Below are positions 1-10,104 of a stretch of DNA of 58,502 bases, piece after piece; positions within the stretch are counted from its first letter, which is position 1, and each line of letters starts with the position of its first letter. Under the pieces are notes generated by a model that saw only the letters and a list, made by a program, of their open reading frames with translations, did not search any database and was not told the DNA's origin. Origin of the DNA: Candidatus Brevibacterium intestinavium (GTDB lineage Bacteria; Actinomycetota; Actinomycetes; Actinomycetales; Brevibacteriaceae). The translations under genes were made by a program, and so were the position numbers. The DNA lies in assembly GCA_019117545.1 (NCBI GenBank), contig DWZN01000023.1, forward strand, positions 1 to 58,502, read 5' to 3'.

Positions 1-1676
1 TCACCTCCGTCCGCCTCGTGTCGATCCAGGGCATGGACTCGATGAAGCTCGCAGAGAAGGCCCTGTCCAACCGTCTCGTCACCCGCACCCTGCCGGCCGA
101 CCGGGGGCAGATCATGGCCTCCGACGGCACCGTGCTCGCCGACAGCGTCTCGCGCTATCAGCTCGTCGTCGACCAGCAGAACGTCGCCCAATACAAGGTC
201 GACGGCAAACTCGTCGGCGCCTGGGGAGCGGCCGAGGCCCTGGCCGAACCGCTCAACACCGATCCGGGCCTGATCTACCCGAAGCTCGTCGGCGACAAGC
301 GCTGGAACCCTGTGGCCAAGGGGCTGACCTCCGAGACCTGGCAGGCGGTGAAGAAGCTCGACATCCTCGGCATCTCCGCAGAGGAGTACGCGGTGCGGTC
401 CTACCCGGCCGGGGGGATCGCCGGCAACCTCGTCGGCTTCCTCAGCTCCGACGGCACCGCCCAGGCCGGACTCGAGATGGCCTATGACGAGCAGCTGTCG
501 GGCACCGACGGCCAGCAGCAGTACGAGCGCGGTGCCCGCGGCGAGATCATCCCGCTCGGGGACAACAACATCAAGGACGCCGTCGACGGTCAGGGACTGC
601 AGACGACGATCGACCCGGACCTGCAGTACTACGCCCAGCAGGCCATCGAGGAGCAGCGGAAGGCGCACAAGGCCGAATCCGCCTCCATCGTGATCAAGGA
701 GGTCAAGACCGGCAGGATCATCACCGCCGCCGATGCCCCCACCGTCGACCCGAACTCTCCGGGCAAGGTCGACGGCGACGACCGCGGCTCGCGCATCTTC
801 ACCGATATGTTCGAACCCGGCTCGACGGCGAAGATGGTCACCGCCGCGGCCCTGCTCGATCAGGGACTCGTCAGCCCCGAACAGGAATTCACCGTGCCCG
901 ACGAGTGGGAGGCGCCCAACGGCGAGGAGTTCCGCGACTCCCACGAACACCCTGACGAGAAGCTCACTTTCGCCGGCATCCTCGCCCAGTCCTCGAACAC
1001 CGGCACCATCCTCGCCGGTCAGAAGCTCAGCGAGGCCGAGCGGTACGAATACATGAAGAAGTTCGGCTTCGGCTCCACCTCGGGCATCGGCTTCCCCGCC
1101 GAGACCGGGGGCATCCTCCACCCGTACAAGGACTGGGACGGCCGCACGAAGTACACCGTGATGTTCGGTCAGGGTGTGGCCGCGAACGCGCTGCAGACCA
1201 CCGACGTCATCGCCACCATCGCCAATGGGGGAGTCCACGTGCCCTCGCAGCTGGTCGACGGCATGATCTCCCCGAACGGTTCGACGGTCCCGGTGCCCGC
1301 GGGTGAGAATCAGCGGGTCGTCAGCGAGAAGGCCGCCGATCAGACCCTGCGGATGCTCGAAGGCGTCGTGGCCGAAGGCACCGGCAAGTCCGCCCAGGTC
1401 TCCGGCTACCGGGTGGCGGGCAAGACCGGCACGGCACAGGCCCCCGCCGCCGAGGGCGGAGGCTACGACGGCTACACTGCTTCATTCGTGGGCGTGCTGC
1501 CGGCCGAGGACCCGCAATTGGCGATCTCCGTGACTTTGCAGAGGCCCAGAGACGGCTATTACGGTGGACAGGCCGCAGCTCCCGTCTTCTCCGATGTCGC
1601 AGGCTTCGCAATGCGGCATCTGAAGATCCCTCCGTCGACCGAGAAGCCCGACCTGCCTGCTCGAGAATGGAAATGA
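1..1676 (+). CDS. ftsI: FtsI/PBP3 division transpeptidase, 5' end outside the window
   Basis: Septal class B penicillin-binding protein that cross-links peptidoglycan at the division site, acting outside the membrane with FtsW. The frame is open to the left edge (first codon at position 3), so the short cytoplasmic and transmembrane N-terminus lies outside; the GTG at 18 is probably internal. The dimerisation domain leads into a transpeptidase domain. Counting from 18, the active-site motif STAK is at about residue 269, SSN at about 325 and KTGT at about 469, all intact. The stop overlaps the start of murE, so the two are probably translationally coupled as in most dcw clusters. Confidence 0.96.
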   Translation, partial: TSVRLVSIQGMDSMKLAEKALSNRLVTRTLPADRGQIMASDGTVLADSVSRYQLVVDQQNVAQYKVDGKLVGAWGAAEALAEPLNTDPGLIYPKLVGDKRWNPVAKGLTSETWQAVKKLDILGISAEEYAVRSYPAGGIAGNLVGFLSSDGTAQAGLEMAYDEQLSGTDGQQQYERGARGEIIPLGDNNIKDAVDGQGLQTTIDPDLQYYAQQAIEEQRKAHKAESASIVIKEVKTGRIITAADAPTVDPNSPGKVDGDDRGSRIFTDMFEPGSTAKMVTAAALLDQGLVSPEQEFTVPDEWEAPNGEEFRDSHEHPDEKLTFAGILAQSSNTGTILAGQKLSEAERYEYMKKFGFGSTSGIGFPAETGGILHPYKDWDGRTKYTVMFGQGVAANALQTTDVIATIANGGVHVPSQLVDGMISPNGSTVPVPAGENQRVVSEKAADQTLRMLEGVVAEGTGKSAQVSGYRVAGKTGTAQAPAAEGGGYDGYTASFVGVLPAEDPQLAISVTLQRPRDGYYGGQAAAPVFSDVAGFAMRHLKIPPSTEKPDLPAREWK

Positions 1677-3259
1677 TGCGACTTTCACAGCTGCTGCCGA
1701 TCGCTCCCGGCACCCTCCACGGCGATCCTGAGACCACGGTCACGGGGGTCTCCCACGACTCACGCGCGGTCTCACCCGGACAGCTCTACGCCGCCCTGCC
1801 GGGGTCGAACGTCCACGGTGCGAAATTCGCTCCCGAGCTCATCCGCTCCGGTGTCGACGCGATCCTGACCGACGCCGCCGGCTGGGAGCTGATCACCGAG
1901 GCCCTGTCCGGCAGCGAGGACGACCGCGCCCGGCTGGAGACCGTGGCCGCGCTCATCGTCGACGCCCCGCGGGCGGTGCTCGGATTCGTCTCCGCGGCCG
2001 TCTACGGCACCACCTCGGTGCCGGAGCTCATCGGCGTCACCGGCACGAACGGCAAGACCACGACGACCTACCTCGCCGATGGGATGCTCGCGGCCCTGGG
2101 CCACCGCACCGCCGTCATCGGCACCGTGGCCATCCTCATCGCCGGTGACACCGTCCCGAGCGTGAGGACCACGCCCGAGGCGCCCGAACTGCACGCGCTG
2201 TTTGAGAAGATGCGCGCCGCCGAGGTCGACACCTGCTCGATGGAGGTCTCCTCGCATGCGCTGAGCCAGCACCGCGTCGACGGGGCCCATTTCTCGGTCG
2301 CCGGATTCACCAACCTGTCCCAGGACCACCTCGACTTCCACAACACGATGGAGGAGTACTTTCAGGCCAAGGCGCAGCTGTTCACCCGCAGCTTCTCCGA
2401 CCGGGCGGTCATCGTCGTCGAGGACGACTGGGGCGAGCGGATGGTCGCGGCCGCACAGGTGCCGGTGCGCACCCTCGGCCGCGATGCACGCAGCCAGTGG
2501 CGCATCGAACACACCCCGGGACGGTCGGACTTCGTCCTCCACCTCGGTCAGCCGGGACCGGACACGACCGCCATCGGGCTGCGGTCGCCCCTGCCGGGCG
2601 ACTTCAACGTCACGAATACGGCCCTGGCCGCGGCCATGCTCATCGAATCCGGGATCAGCCCGGCCGAGATCGACGCCATCGGCTCGACCTTCGTGGCCAC
2701 CGTGCCCGGCCGGATGGAGATCATCGACGTCTCGGGCCCGCGTGCGCTCGAGCAGACCCACCCCGAGACCCTGCCGCGGGCCATCGTCGACTATTCGCAC
2801 ACTCCCGATGCCATCGCCAAGGCCCTGTCGACGCTGCACGCCGATTCCGATGAGCTCATCATCGTCTTCGGCGCCGGCGGCGACCGCGACCGCGGCAAGC
2901 GCTTCGACATGGGTCGGGCCGCGGCGCGGGAAGCCGATGTGATCGTTCTCACCGACGACAATCCCCGTACCGAGGACCCGGCCGCGATCCGCGCCGCCAT
3001 CAGGGAGGGCATCGACTCCGAGGTGGCCGGCGGGCGCGCACGTGTGAAAAAGATCATTGAGGTGCCCGACCGGGGCCGGGCCATCGACGAGGCGATCGCG
3101 GAGGCAGAGGCCTCTTCCACCGTGCTGATCGCGGGAAAGGGGCACGAGACAGGACAGACCGTGGGCACGACGGTGACCGAATTCGACGACCGGGCCAGGA
3201 CACGCTCAGCGCTGTCCATGCGGCTGGGCGGCGCACAACCAGGTAAAGTTCACAGTTGA
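1667..3259 (+). CDS. murE: MurE, UDP-MurNAc-L-Ala-D-Glu:meso-DAP ligase
   Basis: Cytoplasmic ATP-dependent ligase adding the third amino acid to the peptidoglycan stem peptide. It is 530 aa, normal for the family. The ATP loop GTNGKTT is at residues 126-132. The motif DNPR at about 431-434 is the signature of enzymes that use meso-diaminopimelate rather than lysine, which fixes the likely peptidoglycan chemistry. The start lies inside the end of ftsI where ATG codons occur at 1667, 1673 and 1676; ATG 1673 overlaps the ftsI stop as ATGA, so the true start may be two codons later than given. murF begins 1 bp after the stop. Confidence 0.97.
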   Translation: MEMMRLSQLLPIAPGTLHGDPETTVTGVSHDSRAVSPGQLYAALPGSNVHGAKFAPELIRSGVDAILTDAAGWELITEALSGSEDDRARLETVAALIVDAPRAVLGFVSAAVYGTTSVPELIGVTGTNGKTTTTYLADGMLAALGHRTAVIGTVAILIAGDTVPSVRTTPEAPELHALFEKMRAAEVDTCSMEVSSHALSQHRVDGAHFSVAGFTNLSQDHLDFHNTMEEYFQAKAQLFTRSFSDRAVIVVEDDWGERMVAAAQVPVRTLGRDARSQWRIEHTPGRSDFVLHLGQPGPDTTAIGLRSPLPGDFNVTNTALAAAMLIESGISPAEIDAIGSTFVATVPGRMEIIDVSGPRALEQTHPETLPRAIVDYSHTPDAIAKALSTLHADSDELIIVFGAGGDRDRGKRFDMGRAAAREADVIVLTDDNPRTEDPAAIRAAIREGIDSEVAGGRARVKKIIEVPDRGRAIDEAIAEAEASSTVLIAGKGHETGQTVGTTVTEFDDRARTRSALSMRLGGAQPGKVHS

Positions 3260-3260
3260 T

Positions 3261-4727
3261 ATGAAGCGACTGACTGCAGCCGAGATCGCAACCGCCGTCA
3301 ATGGTGAGTTGTACGGCATCGACCCCGAGACCCCCCTGACCGCCGGTGTGGTGACCGATTCGAGAGAAGTCGGACCCGGCGACATCTACGTTGCCCGCCG
3401 AGGTGAGAGCCTCGACGGAATCGAGTTCGCCGCGGCCGCCGTCGAGGCGGGTGCGGCCCTGATCATCGGCGAATCCGTGCCGACCGTCGATGACGCGGCC
3501 CTGCCGACCGTCGTCGTGGCCGATGCCACCGAGGCGCTGGGCCAGCTGGCCAAGCACAGCGTCGAAGGTCTGCGCACCGAAGGCGAACTCACCGTCATCG
3601 CCATCACCGGCTCCGTGGGCAAGACCACGGTCAAGGACCTCGCCGCGGATCTGCTCGCCGGAGTGGACGAGACGGTGTGGCCGCCGAACTCCTACAACAA
3701 CGAGGTCGGCGTGCCGCTGACGGCTCTGCGGGCCGTGGAGTCCACCCGCTTCCTCGTCCTCGAGATGGGGGCCCGCTCGATCGGCAACCTCGCCTATCTG
3801 ACGAGCCTGCTGCGGCCCGACATCGCCGTCGAACTCGCCGTGGGAACCGCCCACTCCGGTGTGTTCGGCTCGATCGAGAACACCGCCCGGGCCAAGGCCG
3901 AACTCGTCGAATCCCTGACGGCCGGCTCGACCGCGGTGCTCAACGCCGATGACTCCCGTGTGGCCGGAATGCGCGAAGTCCTCGCCCCCGAGGTCGAGAC
4001 CCTGTGGTTCTCCCAGCGCGAATCCCTGCCCGAATGGGTCGGTCAGTCCGATGCCGTCGTCCGCGGCACCGGGGTGAGCACGGACTCCTCCGGACATCCG
4101 ACCTTCACCCTGAACCTGCCCGGTGAGGAGCCGCAGGACGTGCGTCTGGCTCTGATCGGCGAGCACCACGTCGGCAACGCCCTGGCCGCGGCCGCCATCG
4201 CCCACGCCTGCGGGGTCGGGACGAAACCGATCGTGACCACCCTGTCGACCTCCTCGGCCGCGAGCCGGTGGCGGATGGAGCTCATCGACTCGCCCTCGGG
4301 CGTGACCGTGCTCAACGACGCCTACAACGCGAACCCCGAATCCATGCGGGCCTCCCTGAAGACCCTGGCCTCGATGGGCCGCGGGGACGAGGAGAACCGT
4401 CCGCGCCGGACCTTCGCCGTGCTCGGAGAGATGCTCGAACTCGGTGAGGAGTCCGTGTCCGCGCATTCGGACATCGGCGAACTCGTCGTCCGGCTCAACA
4501 TCACCCGCACGATCGTCGTCGGCGAGGGGGCGAAACCGATCTTCAACGCCGCGAACCTCGAGGGCTCCTGGGGCAACGAGGCGACCTGGGTCGCCACCGC
4601 CGCCGAGGCGAAGGATCTGCTGAACGCCGAACTCGCCGCCGGAGACATCGTCCTGTTCAAATCCTCCCGAGACGCAGGTCTGCGCTACCTCGGAGACGAA
4701 ATCGCCGGCGTATCGGGGGCACAATGA
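3261..4727 (+). CDS. murF: MurF, UDP-MurNAc-tripeptide:D-Ala-D-Ala ligase
   Basis: Cytoplasmic ligase that adds the D-alanyl-D-alanine dipeptide and completes the UDP-MurNAc-pentapeptide. It is 488 aa with the three-domain Mur ligase layout. The P-loop is GSVGKTT at about residues 117-123 and the motif [10 protein letters not shown] lies in the last third, as in MurF proteins. ATG 3261 follows the murE stop directly. The 3' end overlaps mraY by the tetranucleotide ATGA, so coupled translation is likely. Confidence 0.97.
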   Translation: MKRLTAAEIATAVNGELYGIDPETPLTAGVVTDSREVGPGDIYVARRGESLDGIEFAAAAVEAGAALIIGESVPTVDDAALPTVVVADATEALGQLAKHSVEGLRTEGELTVIAITGSVGKTTVKDLAADLLAGVDETVWPPNSYNNEVGVPLTALRAVESTRFLVLEMGARSIGNLAYLTSLLRPDIAVELAVGTAHSGVFGSIENTARAKAELVESLTAGSTAVLNADDSRVAGMREVLAPEVETLWFSQRESLPEWVGQSDAVVRGTGVSTDSSGHPTFTLNLPGEEPQDVRLALIGEHHVGNALAAAAIAHACGVGTKPIVTTLSTSSAASRWRMELIDSPSGVTVLNDAYNANPESMRASLKTLASMGRGDEENRPRRTFAVLGEMLELGEESVSAHSDIGELVVRLNITRTIVVGEGAKPIFNAANLEGSWGNEATWVATAAEAKDLLNAELAAGDIVLFKSSRDAGLRYLGDEIAGVSGAQ

Positions 4728-5812
4728 TAGCCGTACTGCTCGCAGCCTGTCTGGCGCTCATCCTCGCGCTGGTGGGCACCCCGCTGTTCATCCGGGTGCT
4801 CGTCAAGCAGGGATACGGCCAGTTCGTCCGTGACGACGGTCCGACCTCGCATGCGACCAAGCGCGGCACCCCGACCATGGGCGGAGTCGTCATCATCGGC
4901 GCCGCCATCCTCGCCTACCTGCTCGGACACCTGTTCACCGGTTCCGTGCCGACGGCCTCGGGTCTGCTCGTGCTGTGGCTGGCCGGCGGCCTCGGCGTCG
5001 TCGGATTCCTCGATGACTTCATCAAGATCAGGAAGCAGCGATCTCTCGGCCTGCGGCCGGTGCCCAAGCTCATCGGTCAGGCCTTCGTCGGCATCTCCTT
5101 CGCCGTGCTCGCCCTGCAGTTCCCGAACTCCTTCGGCGAGACCCCGGCGTCGACGAAGATCTCATTCATCCGCGACACGAACCTCGACCTCGCGTTCGGT
5201 TCGGCCGTGCTCGGGCTCATCCTGTTCGTCATCTGGGCCAACCTCATCGTCACGGCGGTCTCGAACGCGGTCAACCTCACCGACGGCCTCGACGGACTCG
5301 CCGCCGGTGCCTCGGTCGTCGTCTTCGCCGCCTACGTCGTCATCGGCACCTGGCAGTCGACCCAGAACTGCAACCTCATGTCCGAGGCCACGAACGCCTG
5401 CTATTACATGCGCGACCCCCGCGACCTCGCGATGGTCGCCGGAGCCATGGCCGCGGCCTGCTTCGGGTTCCTGTGGTTCAACACCTCACCGGCGAAGATC
5501 TTCATGGGCGACACGGGCTCGCTGGCCCTCGGCGGTGCCTTCGCCGGACTGGCGATCATGTCGCGGACCGAACTGCTGCTCATCGTCCTCGGCGGACTCT
5601 TCGTCATCATCACCCTGTCCGTGATCATCCAGGTCGTGTCGTTCAAGACCACCGGCAAACGGGTGTTCAGGATGGCGCCGCTGCAGCACCACTTCGAACT
5701 CAAGGGCTGGGCCGAAGTGACGATCGTGGTCAGATTCTGGATCATCGCCGCACTCTTCGTCATCGCCGGCATCTGCCTCTTCTACGCCGAATGGGTGTCG
5801 CGAGTTGGCTGA
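4724..5812 (+). CDS. mraY: MraY, phospho-MurNAc-pentapeptide transferase
   Basis: Polytopic membrane enzyme that moves phospho-MurNAc-pentapeptide from UDP onto undecaprenyl phosphate, making lipid I. It is 362 aa with about ten hydrophobic segments. Family signatures are visible: KRGTPTMGG near residue 46, FLDDFIK near 94, [12 protein letters not shown] near 186 (with the conserved Asp residues), [10 protein letters not shown] near 262, and [11 protein letters not shown] near the C-terminus. The start overlaps the murF stop and the stop overlaps the TTG start of murD. Confidence 0.97.
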   Translation: MIAVLLAACLALILALVGTPLFIRVLVKQGYGQFVRDDGPTSHATKRGTPTMGGVVIIGAAILAYLLGHLFTGSVPTASGLLVLWLAGGLGVVGFLDDFIKIRKQRSLGLRPVPKLIGQAFVGISFAVLALQFPNSFGETPASTKISFIRDTNLDLAFGSAVLGLILFVIWANLIVTAVSNAVNLTDGLDGLAAGASVVVFAAYVVIGTWQSTQNCNLMSEATNACYYMRDPRDLAMVAGAMAAACFGFLWFNTSPAKIFMGDTGSLALGGAFAGLAIMSRTELLLIVLGGLFVIITLSVIIQVVSFKTTGKRVFRMAPLQHHFELKGWAEVTIVVRFWIIAALFVIAGICLFYAEWVSRVG

Positions 5813-7424
5813 GAACCGTCCCGACACCGCACCTGCCGCGACCTCGCCTGCTGACGGCTCGGCTGCCGGAACCTCACCTGCCGACGGCTCGCCTGCCGCG
5901 AGCCCCGACGCCGGGACTCCTGCCGCGGCGATCCCGGAGGCGCTGAGCGGGCCGAGTTCCTCCCTGGCCGGGCTGCGCATCCTCGTCACCGGCCTCGGCG
6001 TGACGGGATTCCCCGCGGCCGTCCACCTCGGCGAACGCGGAGCCGATGTCATCGTCATCGACGGCGACGACACCTCCGATGTCAGCGAGAAGGTCCAGAT
6101 CCTCGAGGTCTTCGACGTCGACATCCGCCGCGGTGCCCAGCACGTCGAGACCCTGCCCGAAGGACGCATCGACCTCGTCGTGACCTCACCCGGCTGGCGG
6201 CCGGATCAGCCCGTGCTCGCCGCGGCCGCCGCGGCCGGCATCCCCGTCATCGGCGAGGTCGAACTGGCCTGGCGGATCCGGGGCGCCAACGACGCGAAAT
6301 GGCTGGCGATCACCGGCACCAACGGCAAGACGACGACCACGACGATGCTCGAATCGATGCTGCTGGCCGCCGGGCTCAGGGCCAAGGCCTGCGGCAACAT
6401 CGGCACGCCGCTGCTCGAGGCCGTGCTCGAGCCGGGACTCGAGGTGCTCGCGATCGAACTCTCGAGCTTCCAGCTGCACTGGCAGGAGTCGATGAGCGCC
6501 GATGCCGCGGCCGTGCTCAACATCGCCCCCGACCACCTCGATTGGCACGGCAGCGCCGAGGCCTATGCGGCCGATAAGGCGAAGATCTATCACAATGCCA
6601 AGCTCGCCTGCGTCTACAACTGCGCCGACGATGTGACCCTGCACATGGTCGAGGACGCCGATGTCATCGAGGGGGCGAAGGCGATCGGCTTCACCACCGG
6701 CGTGCCCCGTCCCGGCGAGCTCGGTGTGGTCGAGGACCTGCTCGTCGACCGTGCGTTCATCCCGCAGCGGTACTCCTCGGCGGCCGAACTCGCAGCCGTC
6801 AGGGACGTCGCGATCGCCACCGGCGTCGACGGCAGCCGACCCGCCGCCCACCAGGTGGCCAACGCCCTGGCCGCCGCCTGCCTGGCCCGCGCCATCGACG
6901 TGCCGGGGCAGGCGATCTCGGCCGGGCTGCGCAATCATTCCCTCGGCGCCCACCGCATGGTCACCGTGGCCGAGTCCGATGGCGTCCGCTGGGTCGATGA
7001 CTCGAAGGCGACGAACACGCACGCCGCGAACGCCTCCCTGGCCAGCTTCGACAAGATCGTGTGGATCGCCGGCGGACTGCCCAAGGGCGCCGACTTCACC
7101 TCCCTGCTGACCGACCACGGGGACCGGATCAGAGCGCTCGTGCTCATCGGAGCCGATGATTCGGCCTTCCGCCAGGCCATCGCCTCCGCCGGCACCGATT
7201 TCGAGGTCGTCCGGATCGAACCGGCTCTGGGCATCGACTCCGGAGTGCCCAAGCGCCGCGGCGAGGCCGTGGCCGCGGCCGCCGTCGCAGCGGCGGCGGA
7301 TCTGGCCGAAGCCGGGGACACCGTGCTGCTGGCTCCGGCGGCGGCGAGTATGGACCAGTTCCTGAACTACAACACGCGCGGAGAGCTGTTCACCGAGGCC
7401 GTGCACACCCACCTGGGGCGCTGA
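5805..7424 (+). CDS. murD: MurD, UDP-MurNAc-L-Ala:D-Glu ligase
   Basis: Cytoplasmic ligase adding D-glutamate as the second stem residue. It is 539 aa, longer than usual because about 45 residues rich in Ala, Pro, Ser and Thr precede the first conserved strand ([12 protein letters not shown]). The P-loop GTNGKTTTT begins near residue 171, followed by the conserved motifs [11 protein letters not shown] and [10 protein letters not shown]. The only sensible start is TTG 5805, overlapping the mraY stop by 8 nt; no ATG or GTG lies between it and the conserved domain. The N-terminal extension is encoded partly by a 30-bp imperfect tandem repeat. Confidence 0.95.
   Translation: MAENRPDTAPAATSPADGSAAGTSPADGSPAASPDAGTPAAAIPEALSGPSSSLAGLRILVTGLGVTGFPAAVHLGERGADVIVIDGDDTSDVSEKVQILEVFDVDIRRGAQHVETLPEGRIDLVVTSPGWRPDQPVLAAAAAAGIPVIGEVELAWRIRGANDAKWLAITGTNGKTTTTTMLESMLLAAGLRAKACGNIGTPLLEAVLEPGLEVLAIELSSFQLHWQESMSADAAAVLNIAPDHLDWHGSAEAYAADKAKIYHNAKLACVYNCADDVTLHMVEDADVIEGAKAIGFTTGVPRPGELGVVEDLLVDRAFIPQRYSSAAELAAVRDVAIATGVDGSRPAAHQVANALAAACLARAIDVPGQAISAGLRNHSLGAHRMVTVAESDGVRWVDDSKATNTHAANASLASFDKIVWIAGGLPKGADFTSLLTDHGDRIRALVLIGADDSAFRQAIASAGTDFEVVRIEPALGIDSGVPKRRGEAVAAAAVAAAADLAEAGDTVLLAPAAASMDQFLNYNTRGELFTEAVHTHLGR
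5841..5900 (+). repeat. 30-bp imperfect tandem repeat inside the murD N-terminal extension
   Basis: Two 30-bp units, 5841-5870 and 5871-5900, differ at only a few positions and encode [10 protein letters not shown] and [10 protein letters not shown]. The repeat is in frame and codes for a disordered Pro/Ala/Ser stretch upstream of the MurD fold, so unit number could vary between strains without harming the enzyme. Confidence 0.75.
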
Positions 7425-7425
7425 G

Positions 7426-9000
7426 ATGGGACGGCAGACCACCGCGAAGGCGGATGCACGCCGCCGGAAGAAGACAGCGAGGACATCCGCTGCCACCTCC
7501 GCGGCCACGGTCACCGCAACATCGTCGAAGTCTGCCGCGACGAAGAAGCCGAGGGTCGAGAATCCGACCGCGCGGGGCACCTCCACCGCGAAGAGACCGG
7601 CGGCCGAGAAGTCCGCGGCGACGAAGACCACCCCGGGCAGGAAACCGCCGGCCAAGAAGTCCGCAGGCAGAAAGCCGCCGACCAAGAGCACTGCCGGAAC
7701 CAAGAGCAGCACCGGTGCCAAGAGCACCGCGACGGCGACGGGCACCGCGAAGAGCACCTCGGTGCTCAGGCACGCCTGGGCGCACCTGCGCGAAGACTTC
7801 GCCCGCGTGTCCGCATACCCGCTGACGACCTACTACCTCATCCTCGTCTCCGTGCTGGCACTGACCGGCCTCGGCCTGGTGATGGTGCTCTCGGCGTCCT
7901 CGATCACCTCCTACGACGGAGGAGAGGGCTCGTCCTTCGCCTACTTCAACAAACAGGCGCTCTTCGCCGGGATCGGCATCGCACTCATGATCGTGGCCAG
8001 CCTCATGCCGCTGCGCGTCTGGCGCGGACTCGCCTGGTGGGCGATGCTCGGCAGTGTGGTCATGCAGGCGGCGGTCTTCGTGCCCGGCTTCGGCAAGGAA
8101 GCCAAGGGCAATGCGAACTGGATCGGCTTCGGCGGCTTGCAGGTCCAGCCCTCCGAATTCCTCAAGGTCGCACTGGCCCTGTGGCTCGGTCTCATCCTCG
8201 CCCAGAAATACGGCAGGATGACGACCTTCGGCCACGCCATGATCCCCGTCGTGCCCGGTGTGCTCATCGCCGTCGGCCTCGTCGTCGGCGGCAACGACCT
8301 CGGCACCGGCCTCGTCCTCATGGCCATGGCCGTGGTGTGCCTGTTCATCGGCGGCTTCCCGATGAAGTACTTCCTGCTGCTGGGCGGCGTCCTGACCGCG
8401 GCCGTCGTCTTCTTCGTCCTCAGCTCCGAGAACCGCCTCAAACGCATCCAGGCCATGCTCACCGGCCATGCCGACCAGACCGCGGCCGACACCATGGGAC
8501 AGGCCTGGCAGTCCAACCACGGACTGTTCTCCCTGGCCTCCGGCGGCTGGCTCGGGGTCGGACTCGGCGCCAGCCGGGAGAAGTGGTCCTGGCTGCCCGA
8601 GGCCCACAACGACTTCATCTTCGCGATCATCGGCGAAGAGCTCGGCCTGATCGGCAGCCTCGTCGTCGTCTTCGTCTTCGCCGTCCTGGGCTACGGTATG
8701 GTCCGGGTGGTCATGCGCTCCGAGAACCTCATGGTCCAGGTCACCACCGCCGGCTACTTCGCCCTGCTGATCGGGCAGGCCGCCATCAACATCGGCGTCG
8801 TCACCGGGCTGCTGCCCGTCATCGGCCTGCCCCTGCCCTTCGTCTCCTACGGCGGCTCATCGATCATCGCCTCCCTGCTGGCGGTCGGTGTGCTGCTGTC
8901 ATTCGCCCGCAGCGAACCGGGCGCCGAGGCGGCCATCGCCGTCCACAAGGGTCGCCTGCGATCCTCGTTCGCCGTGTTTGCCCGCAAGAGAAGGAAATGA
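7426..9000 (+). CDS. ftsW: FtsW, division peptidoglycan glycosyltransferase (SEDS) with basic N-terminal tail
   Basis: SEDS-family membrane enzyme that polymerises lipid II at the septum with FtsI. The length is 524 aa, of which the first 110 or so are an unusual hydrophilic tail dominated by Lys, Ala, Thr and Ser, with no hydrophobic segment. The first transmembrane segment begins near residue 138, and about ten follow. Family motifs are present: GGNDLGTGLV with the catalytic-type Asp, PEAHNDFIFAIIGEELG, and GLPLPFVSYGGSS. The C-terminus is basic. It starts 1 bp after murD and ends 1 bp before murG. Confidence 0.96.
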   Translation: MGRQTTAKADARRRKKTARTSAATSAATVTATSSKSAATKKPRVENPTARGTSTAKRPAAEKSAATKTTPGRKPPAKKSAGRKPPTKSTAGTKSSTGAKSTATATGTAKSTSVLRHAWAHLREDFARVSAYPLTTYYLILVSVLALTGLGLVMVLSASSITSYDGGEGSSFAYFNKQALFAGIGIALMIVASLMPLRVWRGLAWWAMLGSVVMQAAVFVPGFGKEAKGNANWIGFGGLQVQPSEFLKVALALWLGLILAQKYGRMTTFGHAMIPVVPGVLIAVGLVVGGNDLGTGLVLMAMAVVCLFIGGFPMKYFLLLGGVLTAAVVFFVLSSENRLKRIQAMLTGHADQTAADTMGQAWQSNHGLFSLASGGWLGVGLGASREKWSWLPEAHNDFIFAIIGEELGLIGSLVVVFVFAVLGYGMVRVVMRSENLMVQVTTAGYFALLIGQAAINIGVVTGLLPVIGLPLPFVSYGGSSIIASLLAVGVLLSFARSEPGAEAAIAVHKGRLRSSFAVFARKRRK

Positions 9001-9001
9001 G

Positions 9002-10102
9002 ATGACGAGTATCCTCCTGGCCGGTGGAGGCACCACCGGCCATATCTCGCCGATGCTGGCGATCGGCCGCGAACTGCGACGGGTCCACCCCGACTGGGAC
9101 GTCGTGGCTCTGGGCACCCCCGACGGGCTCGAGGCCGACATCGTGCCGGCCGCGGGATTCGAACTGCTCACCATCGACAAGGTCCCCATGCCCCGGTCGC
9201 TCAGCCCCGCCCTGCTGAGATTCCCCGGACGCTTCTGGTCCAACATCTCCGAGGTCAAGCGGATCATCTCCTCCCGGAGCATCTCGGCCGTCGTCGGCGT
9301 CGGCGGCTATGTCTGCCCGCCGGCCTTCCTCGCCGCGCGGCTGGCGAAGATCCCGCTCATCGTCCACGAAGCCAATGCGAAACCCGGGATGGCCAACCGC
9401 CTCGGCGCGAAGCTGACCAGCAACGGCCGGGTCGGCATCACCTTCCCCGATACCGAGCTTCCCGGCTCCACCCTCGTCGGCATGCCCATGCCCAGTGAGA
9501 TCACCGGCCTCGACCGCAGCGACGAATCCGCCAGGGCGGGCTTCCGGGCCGAGCTCGGACTCCGCGATGACCGACCCGTGCTCGTCGTCACCGGCGGATC
9601 CTCCGGGGCCCAGAGGATCAACGAAGCCTTCCTCGACGCCGCCGCCGGTTTCCAGGACGCGGAAGTCCAGGTCCTGCACATCACCGGTGCCGGCAAGGGC
9701 GATGAGCTCCGCGCGGCCACCGAGGCGCTGCCGGACTACCACGTCGTCGACTACGTCAACGGCATGCACCGGGCCTATGCCGTCGCCGACCTCCTCGTCG
9801 CCCGCTCCGGTGCCGCCACCGTCTCCGAAGCCAGCGTGGCCGGTGTGCCGGCACTCTACGTGCCCCTGGCGATCGGCAACGGAGAGCAGCGGCTCAACGC
9901 GGCCGGCAGCGTCCGGGCCGGCGCCTCGCTGATGGTCGACAACGCCGACTTCAGCCGCGCCACCGTCGAGGAGACGATCCTGCCGCTGATGAATGACCGG
10001 GCCCGACTGGAGCAGATGAGCCGCGCCGCCCTGTCCCTGAACTATCCCACCGATGCCGCGGAGCGAATGGCCGCCATCGTCACCCGAGCGCTGGAAGGCT
10101 GA
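9002..10102 (+). CDS. murG: MurG, lipid II synthase (GlcNAc transferase)
   Basis: Peripheral membrane GT-B glycosyltransferase that adds GlcNAc to lipid I to give lipid II on the cytoplasmic face. ATG 9002 gives 366 aa and begins directly with the nucleotide-binding strand ILLAGGGTTGHISPM. The purine-rich ribosome site AAGGAAATGAG sits over the ftsW stop. Later motifs are GGSSGAQRINE and RSGAATVSEASVAGVPAL, followed by GNGEQRLNA, which contacts UDP-GlcNAc. The same frame is open further upstream into ftsW, but that part has no family similarity. Confidence 0.97.
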   Translation: MTSILLAGGGTTGHISPMLAIGRELRRVHPDWDVVALGTPDGLEADIVPAAGFELLTIDKVPMPRSLSPALLRFPGRFWSNISEVKRIISSRSISAVVGVGGYVCPPAFLAARLAKIPLIVHEANAKPGMANRLGAKLTSNGRVGITFPDTELPGSTLVGMPMPSEITGLDRSDESARAGFRAELGLRDDRPVLVVTGGSSGAQRINEAFLDAAAGFQDAEVQVLHITGAGKGDELRAATEALPDYHVVDYVNGMHRAYAVADLLVARSGAATVSEASVAGVPALYVPLAIGNGEQRLNAAGSVRAGASLMVDNADFSRATVEETILPLMNDRARLEQMSRAALSLNYPTDAAERMAAIVTRALEG

Positions 10103-10104
10103 AC

